A stretch of 64,000 nt of DNA from JBEKIK01 sp963845975 (GCA_963845975.1 CAWJUD010000001.1:1674001-1738000); one strand, 5' to 3'. Positions 42,365 to 52,192 are shown, counted from the first letter of the stretch. Program-made: numbers and translations. The notes: generated from the sequence alone by a model not told the origin.

Positions 42365-43267
42365 TCAAGCTTGGATTTCCTGTTTGGTCTCGTCGTAGGT
42401 CGCAACCTTATTACGACCCGCAACTTTGGCGGCATATAATGCTTCGTCGGCATGCTCGATCAATGCCTCGGGCGCGGCAACGCCCGTGCTTTCAGCTATC
42501 CCAAAACTGGCCGTGCTGCGCACGGCTTCGTCTTTCACCGGGATAGCAATTTCCTCGATATTCCGCCTGCAGCGTTCGGCCAAGTTGCGGGCCTGTTCAG
42601 CGGTTGCTTGCGGAACAAGAACAGCGAATTCTTCGCCGCCATACCGCGCGGGGGTATCGATGTTTCGGCATTGCTTTGTAAAGACTTTGGCGATTTCCCG
42701 GAGTAATTGATCGCCTACCAGATGCCCATAGGCATCGTTCACCTTTTTAAAATGATCGACATCCGCCATGATGAATGAAAATGGTTGGCCGTGCCTTTCC
42801 ATGCGGGCCCATTCCTGTTGCAAGCGCTCCATCAAAGCCCGGCGATTGGGCAGCCCGGTCAACGGATCGATGTGGGCGTGTTCGATAAGCAAGTCTTGCA
42901 GGTTTTTTGTGCGTAAAGCGGCTCGAACCCGGGCTTGCAGTTCATAGGCGTCGAAAGGCTTGGTAATGTAATCCACCCCGCCCAGATCCAGACCTTTGGT
43001 CTTGTCTTCGGCGCTGACAAAACCGGATAGAAAAAGAACCGGAATCATGCACATTTCCGAATCGGCCTTCAAGGCGCGGCAAACCTCAAAACCCGACATG
43101 TCCGGCATGTCGATATCCAGCAAGATCAAGTCCGGCATTTCTCGCTTGGCGATTTCCATGCCGGCCTTGCCGCCTTCCGCGCAAAGAATATCCTCACATT
43201 CTTTTTTCAGGCGGCTTTTAGCGATTAGCAGTGCATCCGGGTTGTCGTCTATGATCAGAATTTTCAT
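42365..43267 (-). CDS. Response regulator with REC and GGDEF domains
   Basis: A 300-residue PleD-like regulator. The receiver domain (1-120) has the acidic pair in LIIDDNPDA, phospho-acceptor Asp51 in LLLDIDMPDMSG and the Lys in YITKPFDA. The GGDEF domain (about 135-295) has DPLTGLPNRRAL, ADVDHFKKVNDAYGH and GGEEF near 215, with RxxD (RNID) exactly five residues before it as an inhibitory site. It should make cyclic di-GMP when phosphorylated. The start overlaps the stop of the upstream hybrid kinase by four bases, so that kinase is its likely partner. Confidence 0.92.
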   Translation of the reverse strand: MKILIIDDNPDALLIAKSRLKKECEDILCAEGGKAGMEIAKREMPDLILLDIDMPDMSGFEVCRALKADSEMCMIPVLFLSGFVSAEDKTKGLDLGGVDYITKPFDAYELQARVRAALRTKNLQDLLIEHAHIDPLTGLPNRRALMERLQQEWARMERHGQPFSFIMADVDHFKKVNDAYGHLVGDQLLREIAKVFTKQCRNIDTPARYGGEEFAVLVPQATAEQARNLAERCRRNIEEIAIPVKDEAVRSTASFGIAESTGVAAPEALIEHADEALYAAKVAGRNKVATYDETKQEIQA

Positions 43268-46200
43268 GATAGAATTGCTCCGGCAGTGGTGTAATTACGA
43301 TATCCCTTCTGGATGGCCTGACACAACAAGGCAACTTTATGCAGTGCCGCTCCGGCCGACTGCAAGTCTTGCGCCTTGGCGGCGTCTTCCAAATCCTTGG
43401 CCGCGTCGGTCAACATGGGGTATCCATAATTCCCTCCAGATCCTTTCATTTTATGCGCCAGGCGATGAAGATCCGCGAATTGAACATTGCCCAGCGCCAC
43501 GCGCATCTCATCGACTTGACCGCCAAGGCGCTCGACGTAACCGCCCAGGATAGGCATGATGTCCGGATCGTCGACATACTGCGATATGATTTCATCATCA
43601 TTGCTTGCCGGATTCTCTTTAAAACCTTGCCCAATATCGGCCGATTCGGGAATGACTTTTCCGGCATGCCAGGCGATGGTCCGTATCATTTGCGCTCGAT
43701 TGACCGGTTTGCCCAGATGGTCATTGCATCCGGCGGCCAGGCAGCGCTCCTTGTCGTCGGACATGACATTCGCGGTCAAGGCCAGGATTGGCCGGTCATA
43801 ACCACGACTCCGCAGCAGGCGCGCGGCTTCGTAACCGTCCATTTCCGGCATGTTGAGATCCATGAGTATTACGTCAAAAAACTCGCTTTCGGCTTTATCC
43901 ACGGCAATCCTGCCGTTTTCGGCGATTACCACCTTTGCCCCCGCCCCGGAGAGCATGATTCCGATGAGTTCTTGGTTGTCAATATTGTCTTCAGCCATCA
44001 GAACTCTAACTCCCGATAGATTCTCGGAGTCTTGCAGGTAATTTTTCGCCCCTAGATCTTCGATAATTTCCGCCGGTTGCTGGAAGATTTTGACTCCCTT
44101 TAGATCGCCCGTGGGAACTATCAGCGTAAAAGTGCTTCCCCCGCCGTATACGCTCTTGACTGTAAGTTCGCCTCCCAGCAATTCGACGATATGCCGGGAA
44201 ATGGCCAGTCCCAAGCCCGTGCCCCCGTACTTTTGCGACGTGGCGGCGTCGCCTTGGTTGAATGGTTGAAACAGTTGCGGTAGATCTTCTTCGGGGATGC
44301 CGATTCCCGTGTCCGCGATATCGATTTTCACGGCGGGCTGGTTGTCTCGCCACTGGCGCAGGAAGTAAACCTTGATGCGCACTTGCCCGTTTCCCGTGAA
44401 TTTTACCGCGTTTCCCACGAGATTCACCACTGCCTGTCGCAAGCGGTTGCCGTCGGTAAGGATCGTTTCCGGCAGTTCGCTCAGGTATTCGACCGAGAGC
44501 ATGTCGCCGCGCAGCTCGGCGCGCGGCCGCATCATGCCTGCCACGTCGGCCAACAAAGAGACCAGACTGCATCGCTGCATGTTCAACGTCATTTTGCCGG
44601 CCTCGATCTTTGACAGGTCCAGAATATCGTTGATCAAAAGGAGCAGTTTTTCCCCGTTTCGCCGGACAACCATGAGATAATTGTTCCTGGTGCTGCTATC
44701 GATTTTGTGATCCATCAACAGGTCGTTGTAACCCAAAATGGCCGCCATGGGAGTCCGCATTTCATGGCTCATTGTGGCCAGGAACTTGCTTTTAGCCTTG
44801 TTGGCCGCCTCGGCTTGCTGCCGCGCCTCGACAAGCTCGCTGACATCGATTACGTTCAGCAAGACTCCGTCGTACCTGCCGTCCCGGTAAATGGGCTGCA
44901 TGCGAAGGATCACTTCCTTGCCGCCAAGGGGACGTTGAAGTACGAAAGGACTGGCAATAACTTCTTTTCGGAACTTCTCGATCTGGGAGAGGATTATTTT
45001 TAGGATTTCGCCTTGATGAAAGACCTCAATGCGTTTGCCGAGAATCTCCTCTCGCGCCTTGCCCATAAATTGGCAGAGGTAATTGTTTATTTCAACAATG
45101 GTATTGCCGGCGTCGGCAAAAATCACCCCCTCCTCCATCGCCGATATCATCGCCGACAGCTTCGCGTATTCCCGCCGGGAAATCTCCTCGGCAATCTTGC
45201 GGTCCATGATCTCACACTTTAGTTTTTGATTTGTCGCGGCCAATATAGTTGCAAGATGGGCCGTTTTTTCGTTGCGAACCGCAATTGTTAAAAGATAGGA
45301 TGCCAGCAACCCGGTGAGCAACAAACACCCCGTCTCAACCACCCAAGGCTGCCACGTTGTCCTTGCGGACATAAACTCGGCCGAGGGAACGCAAACAACG
45401 CTCAATTTTTGTCCGGCAATATCGAGCGTATCCGATAAACTCATTCCCGTTTGCCGAATTGTTTTCTCCAAATTGACCGGATACAAATCGGCACAGGATA
45501 TCCGGGATGAATGATATTGCAAAACCTCGGCCTTTGACGGAATCCGGCATTCGAATACATATAGATCGATGCCCGTGGGCATCAAAGTCTTGAAACTCTC
45601 TTCCACCATCCCGCCGATGAGTATTGTCCCCGCGGCAAAGCCTTGCAAATATTTCCGGCGGTCTTCAACGCTGTTATGAGGCGTTTTCTTTTCATAGATG
45701 GGAAGAAATACCCGCAACTCGGGCTGCTTTTTTTTTCTCCGGGCAAAATAATTTCCGGCGCAGATGCTAAATTTCCCGTATCGCATGCCTTGCGCATGGC
45801 CTCCATATAAGCCGGAATCGAGGCCAGATCGTACCCAATCAAAGGGGCATGTTTTTTTTGCGGCTCGATGTAATAAATCGGGTAGTATTCTTCCCGCGCG
45901 GGAGCTTCAACCAGGGCGCCCTTATCGGCTTCCACGATTTTGAAGCCCGGCAATCCATTTAAATTGGCATCGCTTTCAAATGCGACTCGCTGCGATTGTT
46001 TTAATCGAGGAATCCACTGCAAAGAACTCATGCTGGAATTATTTTCCAGCAATTGAGCCGCAAAAAAAGTGAATTCATGCGGCTCGACGGCGTCGGAGCT
46101 GTCGTAAAACGATACCACCGACTTAATCGCCAGAAAGTCGGCGTCCTGAATCCTTTTTATGGCCATGATCCGATTTTGACTGGCCCGCTCGAACTCCTGA

Positions 46201-46355
46201 TGAGCGCGCTCAAACTCCCAACGCTTATATTGGAAGAATGTGATTAAGGAGAGCAGCAGTCCCGCCGCTAGCACGACCGCCGCAACCCCGAACTGCCATT
46301 TCAACCCTTTTTGGCCTACCCGATAGACCCTGCCCCATACCGAATTGAAGTTCAT
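43264..46355 (-). CDS. Hybrid sensor histidine kinase (CHASE-PAS-HisKA-REC-HPt), A9 frameshift
   Basis: Two overlapping frames join at a run of nine A (45728-45736 on the complement). One more A gives PGEKKKQPELRVF and a 1030-residue protein. The order is: membrane helix (20-42), CHASE sensor domain (about 65-330), second helix (about 340-358), PAS (about 390-500), HisKA with His531 in SHEMRTPMA, HATPase with DTGIGIPEEDLPQ and GTGLGLAISRHI, receiver with Asp833 in MDLNMPEMDG, and HPt with His968 in LAHKMKGSG. It probably passes phosphate to the overlapping REC-GGDEF protein. Without the added base the sensor half would end without a kinase. Confidence 0.85.
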
Positions 46356-46618
46356 TGAATTGCCCCTTTGCCGCGGATCTTTTTAAGCGCCTATGTTCCG
46401 TGCGGTTGTCGAGCTAATCGCACCTGGTGCAAACAATGCATCGAAAAGTTGAGATCGTGCAATTGCTCCCAGCTATACGCGCAATCAACGGCTATATAAA
46501 CCTAGCATGGAGAATCGCTTATTGATCCACTTGCCCATGTCTGAGCCAGGATAAATTGCAGCCATTGCAAACTTGATGGGCCGGTATGGGCAGAATTATT
46601 CCTACAACCCGCCATAAA
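46356..46618. other. Short intergenic region, no gene seen
   Basis: This 263-base gap separates the hybrid kinase promoter from the 3' end of manA, both on the minus strand. It contains no repeat of the listed families and no convincing frame. The kinase promoter should be here. Confidence 0.4.
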
Positions 46619-47593
46619 TTAATCGGGAAGATACGAATCCAAGGCGACGACTGGTTTTTGCGGTGTCAACCTCACCCGGCCGAGACAGGCGGGAACCAAT
46701 GCCGTGCCCCCCCGGGACATGGACGCCAAGGCGGGATCCCCTTCAACCGGCAACGAGCCTTTCAGGATAATAAGGACATGGCAGCGGTCGTCGCCGCCGA
46801 TTTCACGCGGCGCATCGAACGTCAATCTATCCAGCACGAACTTGCCGCAGGCAACAAGACGGCTTGCCCCGCCGCGATCGGCGGCTTGCGCCCGTTGCGG
46901 GTTCACGGGCCCTATCTCGAAATCGATCGCCTTTAATCCCTGCTCGATGTGCAACGGGCGCGGCTTGCCGTCAGGCCCCAAGCGGTTCCAGTCGAAGAGC
47001 CGGAAAGTGGTGTCGCTCGATTGCTGAATCTCCGCCGCCAAAATCCCGGCCCCCAACGAGTGAACCGTCCCCGCCGGCAGAAAAACACAATCGCCCGCTT
47101 GTGGATGGAACGAGTGCAAGCAATCCGCGCATCGTCCCTCCCGGATGGCTCTTTCCAGCATCGGCCGGTCTACGCCCGGTTTCAGCCCGGCATAAACCAG
47201 GCCCTCCGCTTCAGCTTCCAAGATGATCCACGCCTCCGTCTTGCCGGAATCCGGGGGAATTAGCCGGGCGGCTTGGGCGTCGTTGGGATGAACTTGCACT
47301 GAAAGGGTCTGCCGGGCATCGAGAAACTTGGCGATAAGCGGGAATCGCGGTTGCGGATGATGCCGGCCCAGGAGCTCCCGTCCGTGCCGAGCGACCAACT
47401 CGCCTAATGTCGCGCCCGCCAAGGGTCCCCAACGCGCGACGCTTTGATCCGCGCCGTGGTCGCAAATTTCCCAACTCTCGGCGAAGTTCTCGCCCGGCCC
47501 CAGCTCCCTGCCCAAAGAGGTCTCGAATTTCCGGCCTCCCCAGATATATCGTTTATACAGCGGGTGAAAACGCAGTGGATAAAGCATGATCAT
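46619..47593 (-). CDS. manA: Mannose-6-phosphate isomerase, class I type
   Basis: A 324-residue cupin-fold zinc enzyme that interconverts fructose-6-phosphate and mannose-6-phosphate. It has the start FHPLYKRYIWGGRKFET, zinc-site LSVQVHPNDAQA, GKTEAWIILEAE, then FLPAGTVHSLGAGILAAEIQQSSDTTFRLFD-type residues in the cupin core (in short, GTVHSLGAG and EIQQSSD). The first codons are ATG-ATC-ATG, and either ATG could start. It is divergent from tatC. Confidence 0.9.
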   Translation of the reverse strand: MIMLYPLRFHPLYKRYIWGGRKFETSLGRELGPGENFAESWEICDHGADQSVARWGPLAGATLGELVARHGRELLGRHHPQPRFPLIAKFLDARQTLSVQVHPNDAQAARLIPPDSGKTEAWIILEAEAEGLVYAGLKPGVDRPMLERAIREGRCADCLHSFHPQAGDCVFLPAGTVHSLGAGILAAEIQQSSDTTFRLFDWNRLGPDGKPRPLHIEQGLKAIDFEIGPVNPQRAQAADRGGASRLVACGKFVLDRLTFDAPREIGGDDRCHVLIILKGSLPVEGDPALASMSRGGTALVPACLGRVRLTPQKPVVALDSYLPD

Positions 47594-47683
47594 TGTCTAT
47601 CATTGTATATATATGACCACGATGTTACTATAAATGTTACCGGAAGAACAGGCCGCAATCCGCTCTCCCGCTTTAATAAGTTT

Positions 47684-48718
47684 ATGATGCGCAAACAATA
47701 TGATGAAGATCTCTTCGCCGACAGCACCATGACCTTCGGGGAACACCTCGAAGAGTTGCGGATCTGTCTGTGGAAAGCCATCTTGGGCCTGATCGCGGGG
47801 ATCATTATCGGCATGTTTTTAGGCGGGCCCGTGGTCAACTTGATCCAGCGGCCCCTGACCAACGCCTTGTCGAAGTATTACCAGAGAGATACGGAGGCAA
47901 AAATCGCGGCCCTAACCGCGCAAAACGGCGATAACGCGAAAAATGAGAAAAAAATCCTGGAAACCGCCAAATCCCAGGGCATGATCGCCGACGACGTGTA
48001 CATCGATCCCCAGGAATTGCTGGCTAAACTCAACACCGCCTACCCGCAACAGTTTCAGCACGTCCAATTGCCCCAGAAATCAATCCAAGGCAAAGAAGAT
48101 GGATTGATTCATATCCTTATCTGGCGTAAATCCGCCGACGATCCCCGCGTGCATCTGAAAAGCTTCAGTGTTTGGGAAGGTTTTGGGATATACGTCAAGG
48201 CCGCGATCGTGGTGGGCCTGCTTTTGGCCAGCCCCTGGATATTTTACCAGATTTGGATCTTCGTGGCCGCCGGGCTTTACCCGCACGAAAAAAAATACGT
48301 CCACTTCTACCTGCCCATAAGTATCGGCTTGTTCTTCTTCGGCGCTTGCGTGGCCTTTTCTTTTGTGTTCGAACCCGTGTTGAATTTCCTTTTCAGCGTC
48401 AACAATTGGCTGGGCATCGAACTGGATCCGCGGATCAGCGAATGGATCGGATTCGCCTTGATTTTGCCGGTGGGATTCGGCATCGGATTTCAATTGCCCC
48501 TGGTGATGTTTTTTCTGGAGCGGACGGGAATTGTTACCGCGGGGATGTTCAGCAAGTATTGGAAAATAGCGGTATTGATCATTTGGATTCTAGCCACGAT
48601 GCTCACCCCGCCCGATCCCTTCAGCCAGTTTTTCCTGGGCATTCCCCTCACGTTTCTGTACTTTGGCGGCATTTTGCTCTGCAAATACATGCCCCGCCGC
48701 AGGGGAGCGATGCATTAG
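47684..48718 (+). CDS. tatC: Sec-independent translocase TatC with enlarged periplasmic loop
   Basis: A 344-residue protein. It has the N-terminal TFGEHLEELRICLWK (with the Glu that contacts twin-arginine signals), helix 1, then about 100 extra charged residues (around 45-145) before the conserved FSVWEGFGIYVKAAIV. The remaining helices contain ASPWIFYQIWIFVAAGLYPHEKK-type motifs (short form: FVAAGLYPHEK), a FELPLV-like FQLPLVMFF and ATMLTPPDPFSQ. Normal TatC is about 250 residues, so the first periplasmic loop is greatly enlarged. The open frame extends far upstream, but the ATG at 47684 (or 47687) begins the homologous part. It would export the Tat-type GH127 proteins. Confidence 0.88.
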   Translation: MMRKQYDEDLFADSTMTFGEHLEELRICLWKAILGLIAGIIIGMFLGGPVVNLIQRPLTNALSKYYQRDTEAKIAALTAQNGDNAKNEKKILETAKSQGMIADDVYIDPQELLAKLNTAYPQQFQHVQLPQKSIQGKEDGLIHILIWRKSADDPRVHLKSFSVWEGFGIYVKAAIVVGLLLASPWIFYQIWIFVAAGLYPHEKKYVHFYLPISIGLFFFGACVAFSFVFEPVLNFLFSVNNWLGIELDPRISEWIGFALILPVGFGIGFQLPLVMFFLERTGIVTAGMFSKYWKIAVLIIWILATMLTPPDPFSQFFLGIPLTFLYFGGILLCKYMPRRRGAMH

Positions 48719-48736
48719 GAATGAGGAATGATGAGT

Positions 48737-48756
48737 GAAACCGCTTGCGGTTTCGC
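48737..48756. repeat. CCGCTTGCGGTTTCGC element (one of five)
   Basis: The near-palindrome AAACCGCTTGCGGTTTCGC recurs at 21015-21031, 22022-22042 (inverted), 24834-24850 and 52801-52820 (one change), always between genes. Confidence 0.7.
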
Positions 48757-48780
48757 GCTGTGGATTTTAAAAAAAACGCG

Positions 48781-48845
48781 GTCGGCAAAGTGTTCGGTAA
48801 AGTGGTCAGTAAAGTGGTCGGTAAAGTGGTCGGTAAACTGACCAC
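48781..48845. repeat. 12-bp tandem repeat GTAAAGTGGTCG
   Basis: About five imperfect head-to-tail copies lie between tatC and glnB, running into GTAAACTGACCACCCC. The ending resembles the GGGCAGTAAACTGCCCACCCC hairpin units at 52846 and 52883. No gene. Confidence 0.75.
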
Positions 48846-48895
48846 CCCATGTAAATCTTGACCCCTGAATCCTGAACCCCGAACCCTGAATCCTC

Positions 48896-49243
48896 TTAAA
48901 TCGCCTCCCCGCCGCGTTCGCCGGTGCGGATGCGGATGCAATCTTCCAAGGGCAGGATGAAGATTTTGCCGTCGCCGATTTCGCCGCTGGCCCCGGTCCG
49001 CCCGCCCTTGATTAACGCGTCGATCGTGGGTTCCAGAAATTCTTCGTTCACGGCGATCATCAATTGCACTTTGCGCAAGAGATTGACCGAAAATTCGTGG
49101 CCCCGATAGGCCTCGGTATGGCCGCGTTGCCGGCCGAAGCCCTGCACGTCCATTACGGTCAGGCGGAATACTTCCACGTCGGCCAAGGCGGCCTTGACCG
49201 CTTCCAGGCGATGGGGTTGGATGATGGCGATTATCAACTTCAT
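48896..49243 (-). CDS. glnB: Nitrogen regulatory protein P-II with Phe at position 51
   Basis: A 115-residue P-II protein that senses 2-oxoglutarate and ATP/ADP. It opens MKLIIAIIQPHRLEAVKAAL and has the T-loop GFGRQRGHTEAYRGHEFSVN and the ATP-site GRTGASGEIGDGKIFI. At position 51, where GlnB has the uridylylated Tyr, this protein has Phe, so that modification is not possible there. Length and numbering fit GlnB exactly. It is transcribed after the porin gene but beyond a terminator. No amt or glnA is adjacent. Confidence 0.88.
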   Translation of the reverse strand: MKLIIAIIQPHRLEAVKAALADVEVFRLTVMDVQGFGRQRGHTEAYRGHEFSVNLLRKVQLMIAVNEEFLEPTIDALIKGGRTGASGEIGDGKIFILPLEDCIRIRTGERGGEAI

Positions 49244-49324
49244 CGGGATAAATCCTTGGCGAAAGAAATCAGGCGGGTTAAGGCTTATTTATCATAACGC
49301 CGTCTTCCCGAATGCTCAAGGGGC

Positions 49325-49368
49325 AAAAAAGGCCCCGGCAGGGGCTAACTGCCAGGGGCCTGTTTTTT
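49325..49368 (-). terminator. Intrinsic terminator downstream of the porin gene
   Basis: AGGCCCC-GGCAG, loop, CTGCC-A-GGGGCCT forms a long stem with A6 on one side and T6 on the other, so it can work in both directions. On the minus strand it ends the porin transcript 30 bases after its stop codon. Confidence 0.85.
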
Positions 49369-49398
49369 CGCCAAATCCCCAACAAAATAGGGACTAAT

Positions 49399-50778
49399 CT
49401 AGAACTGTATAATCCCGTCGCAGGCCACTGTGAATTGGCTGTTCTTCGTCCTGTCGTCAAACAGCGGCAGTCCTGATCCGCCGAACCAGTCCCATCGCAG
49501 TTCCGGGCGCAGCCGGAAATTGGGATTAGGCGTCCAGTTCAGTCCGGCAGTGATGGCTTGCACCGTTCCGGCATTGCCCGAGGGCAGCGGCAGGGGATTC
49601 CCTCCGGGCAGGCCGCCGAATCGCAGACCGCCGAGCTTGGTGGCCTGATCGTCTACGAACATGTCGTAACGCAAGCCCGCCTTCCAGCAATCGTTGATGG
49701 TGTAGAACAGGTATTGGGTGAAACTCCAGAAGTCGGCCTGGTCGCCCTGCAAATCGAAGTTTTGCTGCCAACCGGCGTCCAATTGCGTGACCGACTGCCA
49801 CTTCTTGTTGAGGTTATAAGTTAAATACGTGCTGAAGTAAGTGCGCGGCGCATAAACAGTCAAATCGTTGGTCGGATCGAGGCAACCGGTCATGATGGCG
49901 AAATTCAGCGCGTATTTCTTGTCTTTCGGCGTGTAAGCAAACCCGGTCAGAGCGCCAAGCGAGTCGACCACGCCGTCGGTTTCGTCTTGTCCGTTCACTC
50001 CGCCTATGAAAAGACTTAACTCATCCGAATGTTTAAGAGTCAACAGACCGCCCGTGTGCGTGGTCGGCTCGGCGAAACGCAAGGCATAATTCATCGAGTA
50101 AAAGAAGTTGTTGATGGCCATCATCGACTCGTAGCCGATGGTAGTATAGAATCGGCCCACCTTGAGGTCCATTTTTCCGTAACCCACGTCAACATAGATT
50201 TGAGGCATTGCCAGGCCGTAATCGATGCCGGCATTCCACTTGGGCGATCCGTCCGGATTGGTTTCAAAACCCAGCGATTCGCAGTAGATATAGTCCGTGC
50301 CGTACAGCAGATCAACGCGGCCGCCGATGTCCCACTTGCAATCGTCGGTTTTCAGCGCCTTTTCCATCACCATGTAAAGCTGGTTGAACTGGAACTCATT
50401 TCGATCGTTCGGCGCAAGCGTCCCGTTGTAGCGCAACGCGGGATTGTCGGAGTTTCCGGTCATTCCCATGTCCAGCCAGCCGGTTATGTTGATCTTTGTG
50501 CAGCCGGGATTGCCGATGAGCCGCTTAGGTTCGGGCGCCTTTTCTTCTTCCGCAGGGGCTTCTTCCTTTTTCTCTTCCTCGGGAGGGGCTTCCATTTTCT
50601 TTTCTTTTTCAGCCGCCGCGCCCGGAGCAGATGGCCCGTTTTCGCCCGGCGCAAAGTACATGTAATTATCGTTATATGCTTGACGCAATTCAGCCGCGGT
50701 TGGGCCTTGGGCAAATGTCGTCGCGCTAAGCACACATCCCAGTACGCCGCACGTCAAAAGCAATTTTACCAGCTTCAT
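49399..50778 (-). CDS. Outer-membrane porin of the BBP2 type
   Basis: A 459-residue protein. It has a signal peptide (LLTCGVLGCVLSATTFAQG), then a Glu/Lys/Pro/Ala-rich periplasmic segment (about residues 48-88). Many amphipathic strands follow (INITGWLDMGM, WDIGGRVDLLYG, MDLKVGRFYTTIGYE, SMNYALRFAEPTTHTGG), and the protein ends in the aromatic residue Phe typical of outer-membrane barrels. The pattern matches the putative beta-barrel porin-2 family common in planctomycetes. It probably admits small solutes. A terminator lies downstream. Confidence 0.82.
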   Translation of the reverse strand: MKLVKLLLTCGVLGCVLSATTFAQGPTAAELRQAYNDNYMYFAPGENGPSAPGAAAEKEKKMEAPPEEEKKEEAPAEEEKAPEPKRLIGNPGCTKINITGWLDMGMTGNSDNPALRYNGTLAPNDRNEFQFNQLYMVMEKALKTDDCKWDIGGRVDLLYGTDYIYCESLGFETNPDGSPKWNAGIDYGLAMPQIYVDVGYGKMDLKVGRFYTTIGYESMMAINNFFYSMNYALRFAEPTTHTGGLLTLKHSDELSLFIGGVNGQDETDGVVDSLGALTGFAYTPKDKKYALNFAIMTGCLDPTNDLTVYAPRTYFSTYLTYNLNKKWQSVTQLDAGWQQNFDLQGDQADFWSFTQYLFYTINDCWKAGLRYDMFVDDQATKLGGLRFGGLPGGNPLPLPSGNAGTVQAITAGLNWTPNPNFRLRPELRWDWFGGSGLPLFDDRTKNSQFTVACDGIIQF

Positions 50779-51268
50779 ATTTTGGTACTCCTATTGGAGA
50801 AAACAGGTTCTTGCAGCCGCAATGCTTTTACGTTGCGAATAAAAAAACTCACCGAACCGCTCGATATTCACGTGGCAAGCCTCCGAACACGCCTCGCCAA
50901 CCTTAAGGTGCTATCGGAAGGTTCTACAAGTGCTATTCATGCGAAAGGATGCAAAACAGATGCAACTGGAAAAATCGAACGGCTGGGTAGAGAAACTTTG
51001 CCGCTTGCGAAGAACCTTCCGCGATAAAAAACGGCAATTTAAGTGCCTTTTCACAGCAAAAGTAATGCTAAAACGTGTATTAGTTACATTAATATTATTG
51101 CGCCGGCTGGAAAGAGTTGCCGCTTAAGCAAATCCGGCAAGGCGGGGAACATTTGCATTAAATCGGATTATTCCCGCTTCTGTTATCGAATGATCTGCCA
51201 TTTAATGATCGCCGAAGCGTAAAAACTTTTACAATTTACATTCCTCGCCCTTTGCTCATTGCCCCTAA
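50779..51268. other. 490-base gap upstream of the porin, no gene seen
   Basis: The plus-strand frames here have no protein-like pattern. The long spacing suggests a regulated promoter and a long leader for the porin on the minus strand. An AT-rich stretch (51060-51110) could hold the promoter, but no box is certain. Confidence 0.35.
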
Positions 51269-52192
51269 TCATTCCTTCATGTCTTCAAAAAGGGCGTCTA
51301 CAAAAGGATCCGCCTCGAACAGGGCCAAATCTTCGGCCTTCTCGCCCACGCCCACGTACTTCACGGGCAATCCGACCTGCTTGCGGATGGCTACCACCAC
51401 GCCGCCCTTGGCCGTGCCATCCAATTTAGCCAAGACCAGCCCCGTGCAATGGACGGCGTCGGTAAAATGTTTTGCTTGACTGATGCCGTTCTGACCGGTG
51501 GTGGCGTCGAGCACCAACAGGACCTCGTGCGGGGCGTCCGGAATCTGCTTGCCTAGAACGCGATGGATTTTCGTCAATTGCTGCATCAGTCCTTGCTGGG
51601 TCTGCAAACGCCCGGCCGTATCTACAATGCAAACATCGGCGCCGGATTCGATCGTCCTGGCGACCGTGCGATGGGCCACGCTGGCCGGATCGCTGCCCTG
51701 CGCGCCGGTGACGATCTCGCTGCCTAATCGGTCCGCCCAAACGGTCAACTGCGCCACGGCGGCGGCGCGAAACGTGTCGGCGGCCCCTAAAATCACCCTC
51801 TTCCCCTCGGAAAGGAACATTTGCGCAAGTTTGGCAATCGAGGTTGTTTTTCCACAGCCGTTCACGCCGGCCACCATGATCACCGTCGGGCCGGCGGCCG
51901 CAAAACGAATCGGTTCAGCGGGTTGGGCGAGCAGCACTTTTAGCCTTTGCTTGATGAGTTCCAAGATCGATTCCATTTCCACCACTCGATTATGATAATT
52001 GGCGCATACTTCTTCCACCAATTCCTGGGCCGCCACCACGCCCATGTCGGTCTTAACGAGAGTCTCGAACAGCTCTTCCAGAAACGAGTCGTCGACCAGT
52101 CGGCCCGCGCCTTTGAATATGTCGCGGATGTCGGTATTGAGGAGTTGCGCGGTCTTTCTGAGACCTTGTTTGAATTTATCGAAAAAACCCAT
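51269..52192 (-). CDS. ftsY: Signal recognition particle receptor FtsY
   Basis: A 307-residue SRP-type GTPase that docks SRP-bound ribosomes at the membrane. It has an N domain (FDKFKQGLRKTAQLL), P-loop GVNGCGKTTSIAKLA, DTFRAAAVAQL, DTAGRLQTQQGLM and TKLDGTAKGGVVVAI. The acidic N-terminal A domain of the E. coli protein is absent, as in many bacteria. It is the last gene of the polA-to-ftsY run. Confidence 0.95.
   Translation of the reverse strand: MGFFDKFKQGLRKTAQLLNTDIRDIFKGAGRLVDDSFLEELFETLVKTDMGVVAAQELVEEVCANYHNRVVEMESILELIKQRLKVLLAQPAEPIRFAAAGPTVIMVAGVNGCGKTTSIAKLAQMFLSEGKRVILGAADTFRAAAVAQLTVWADRLGSEIVTGAQGSDPASVAHRTVARTIESGADVCIVDTAGRLQTQQGLMQQLTKIHRVLGKQIPDAPHEVLLVLDATTGQNGISQAKHFTDAVHCTGLVLAKLDGTAKGGVVVAIRKQVGLPVKYVGVGEKAEDLALFEADPFVDALFEDMKE

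Noticed and set aside
47444..47683. N-terminal extension of TatC
   Set aside because: It overlaps the divergent manA coding region, and the homologous TatC sequence begins at 47684.
50029..51027. A 332-codon plus-strand frame reaching into the porin upstream region
   Set aside because: It is mostly the complement of the porin gene. The part beyond it has no start signal or recognisable motif.
50930..51127. A basic 65-codon frame upstream of the porin
   Set aside because: Arg/Lys-rich without pattern, no convincing start signal. Treated as leader DNA.
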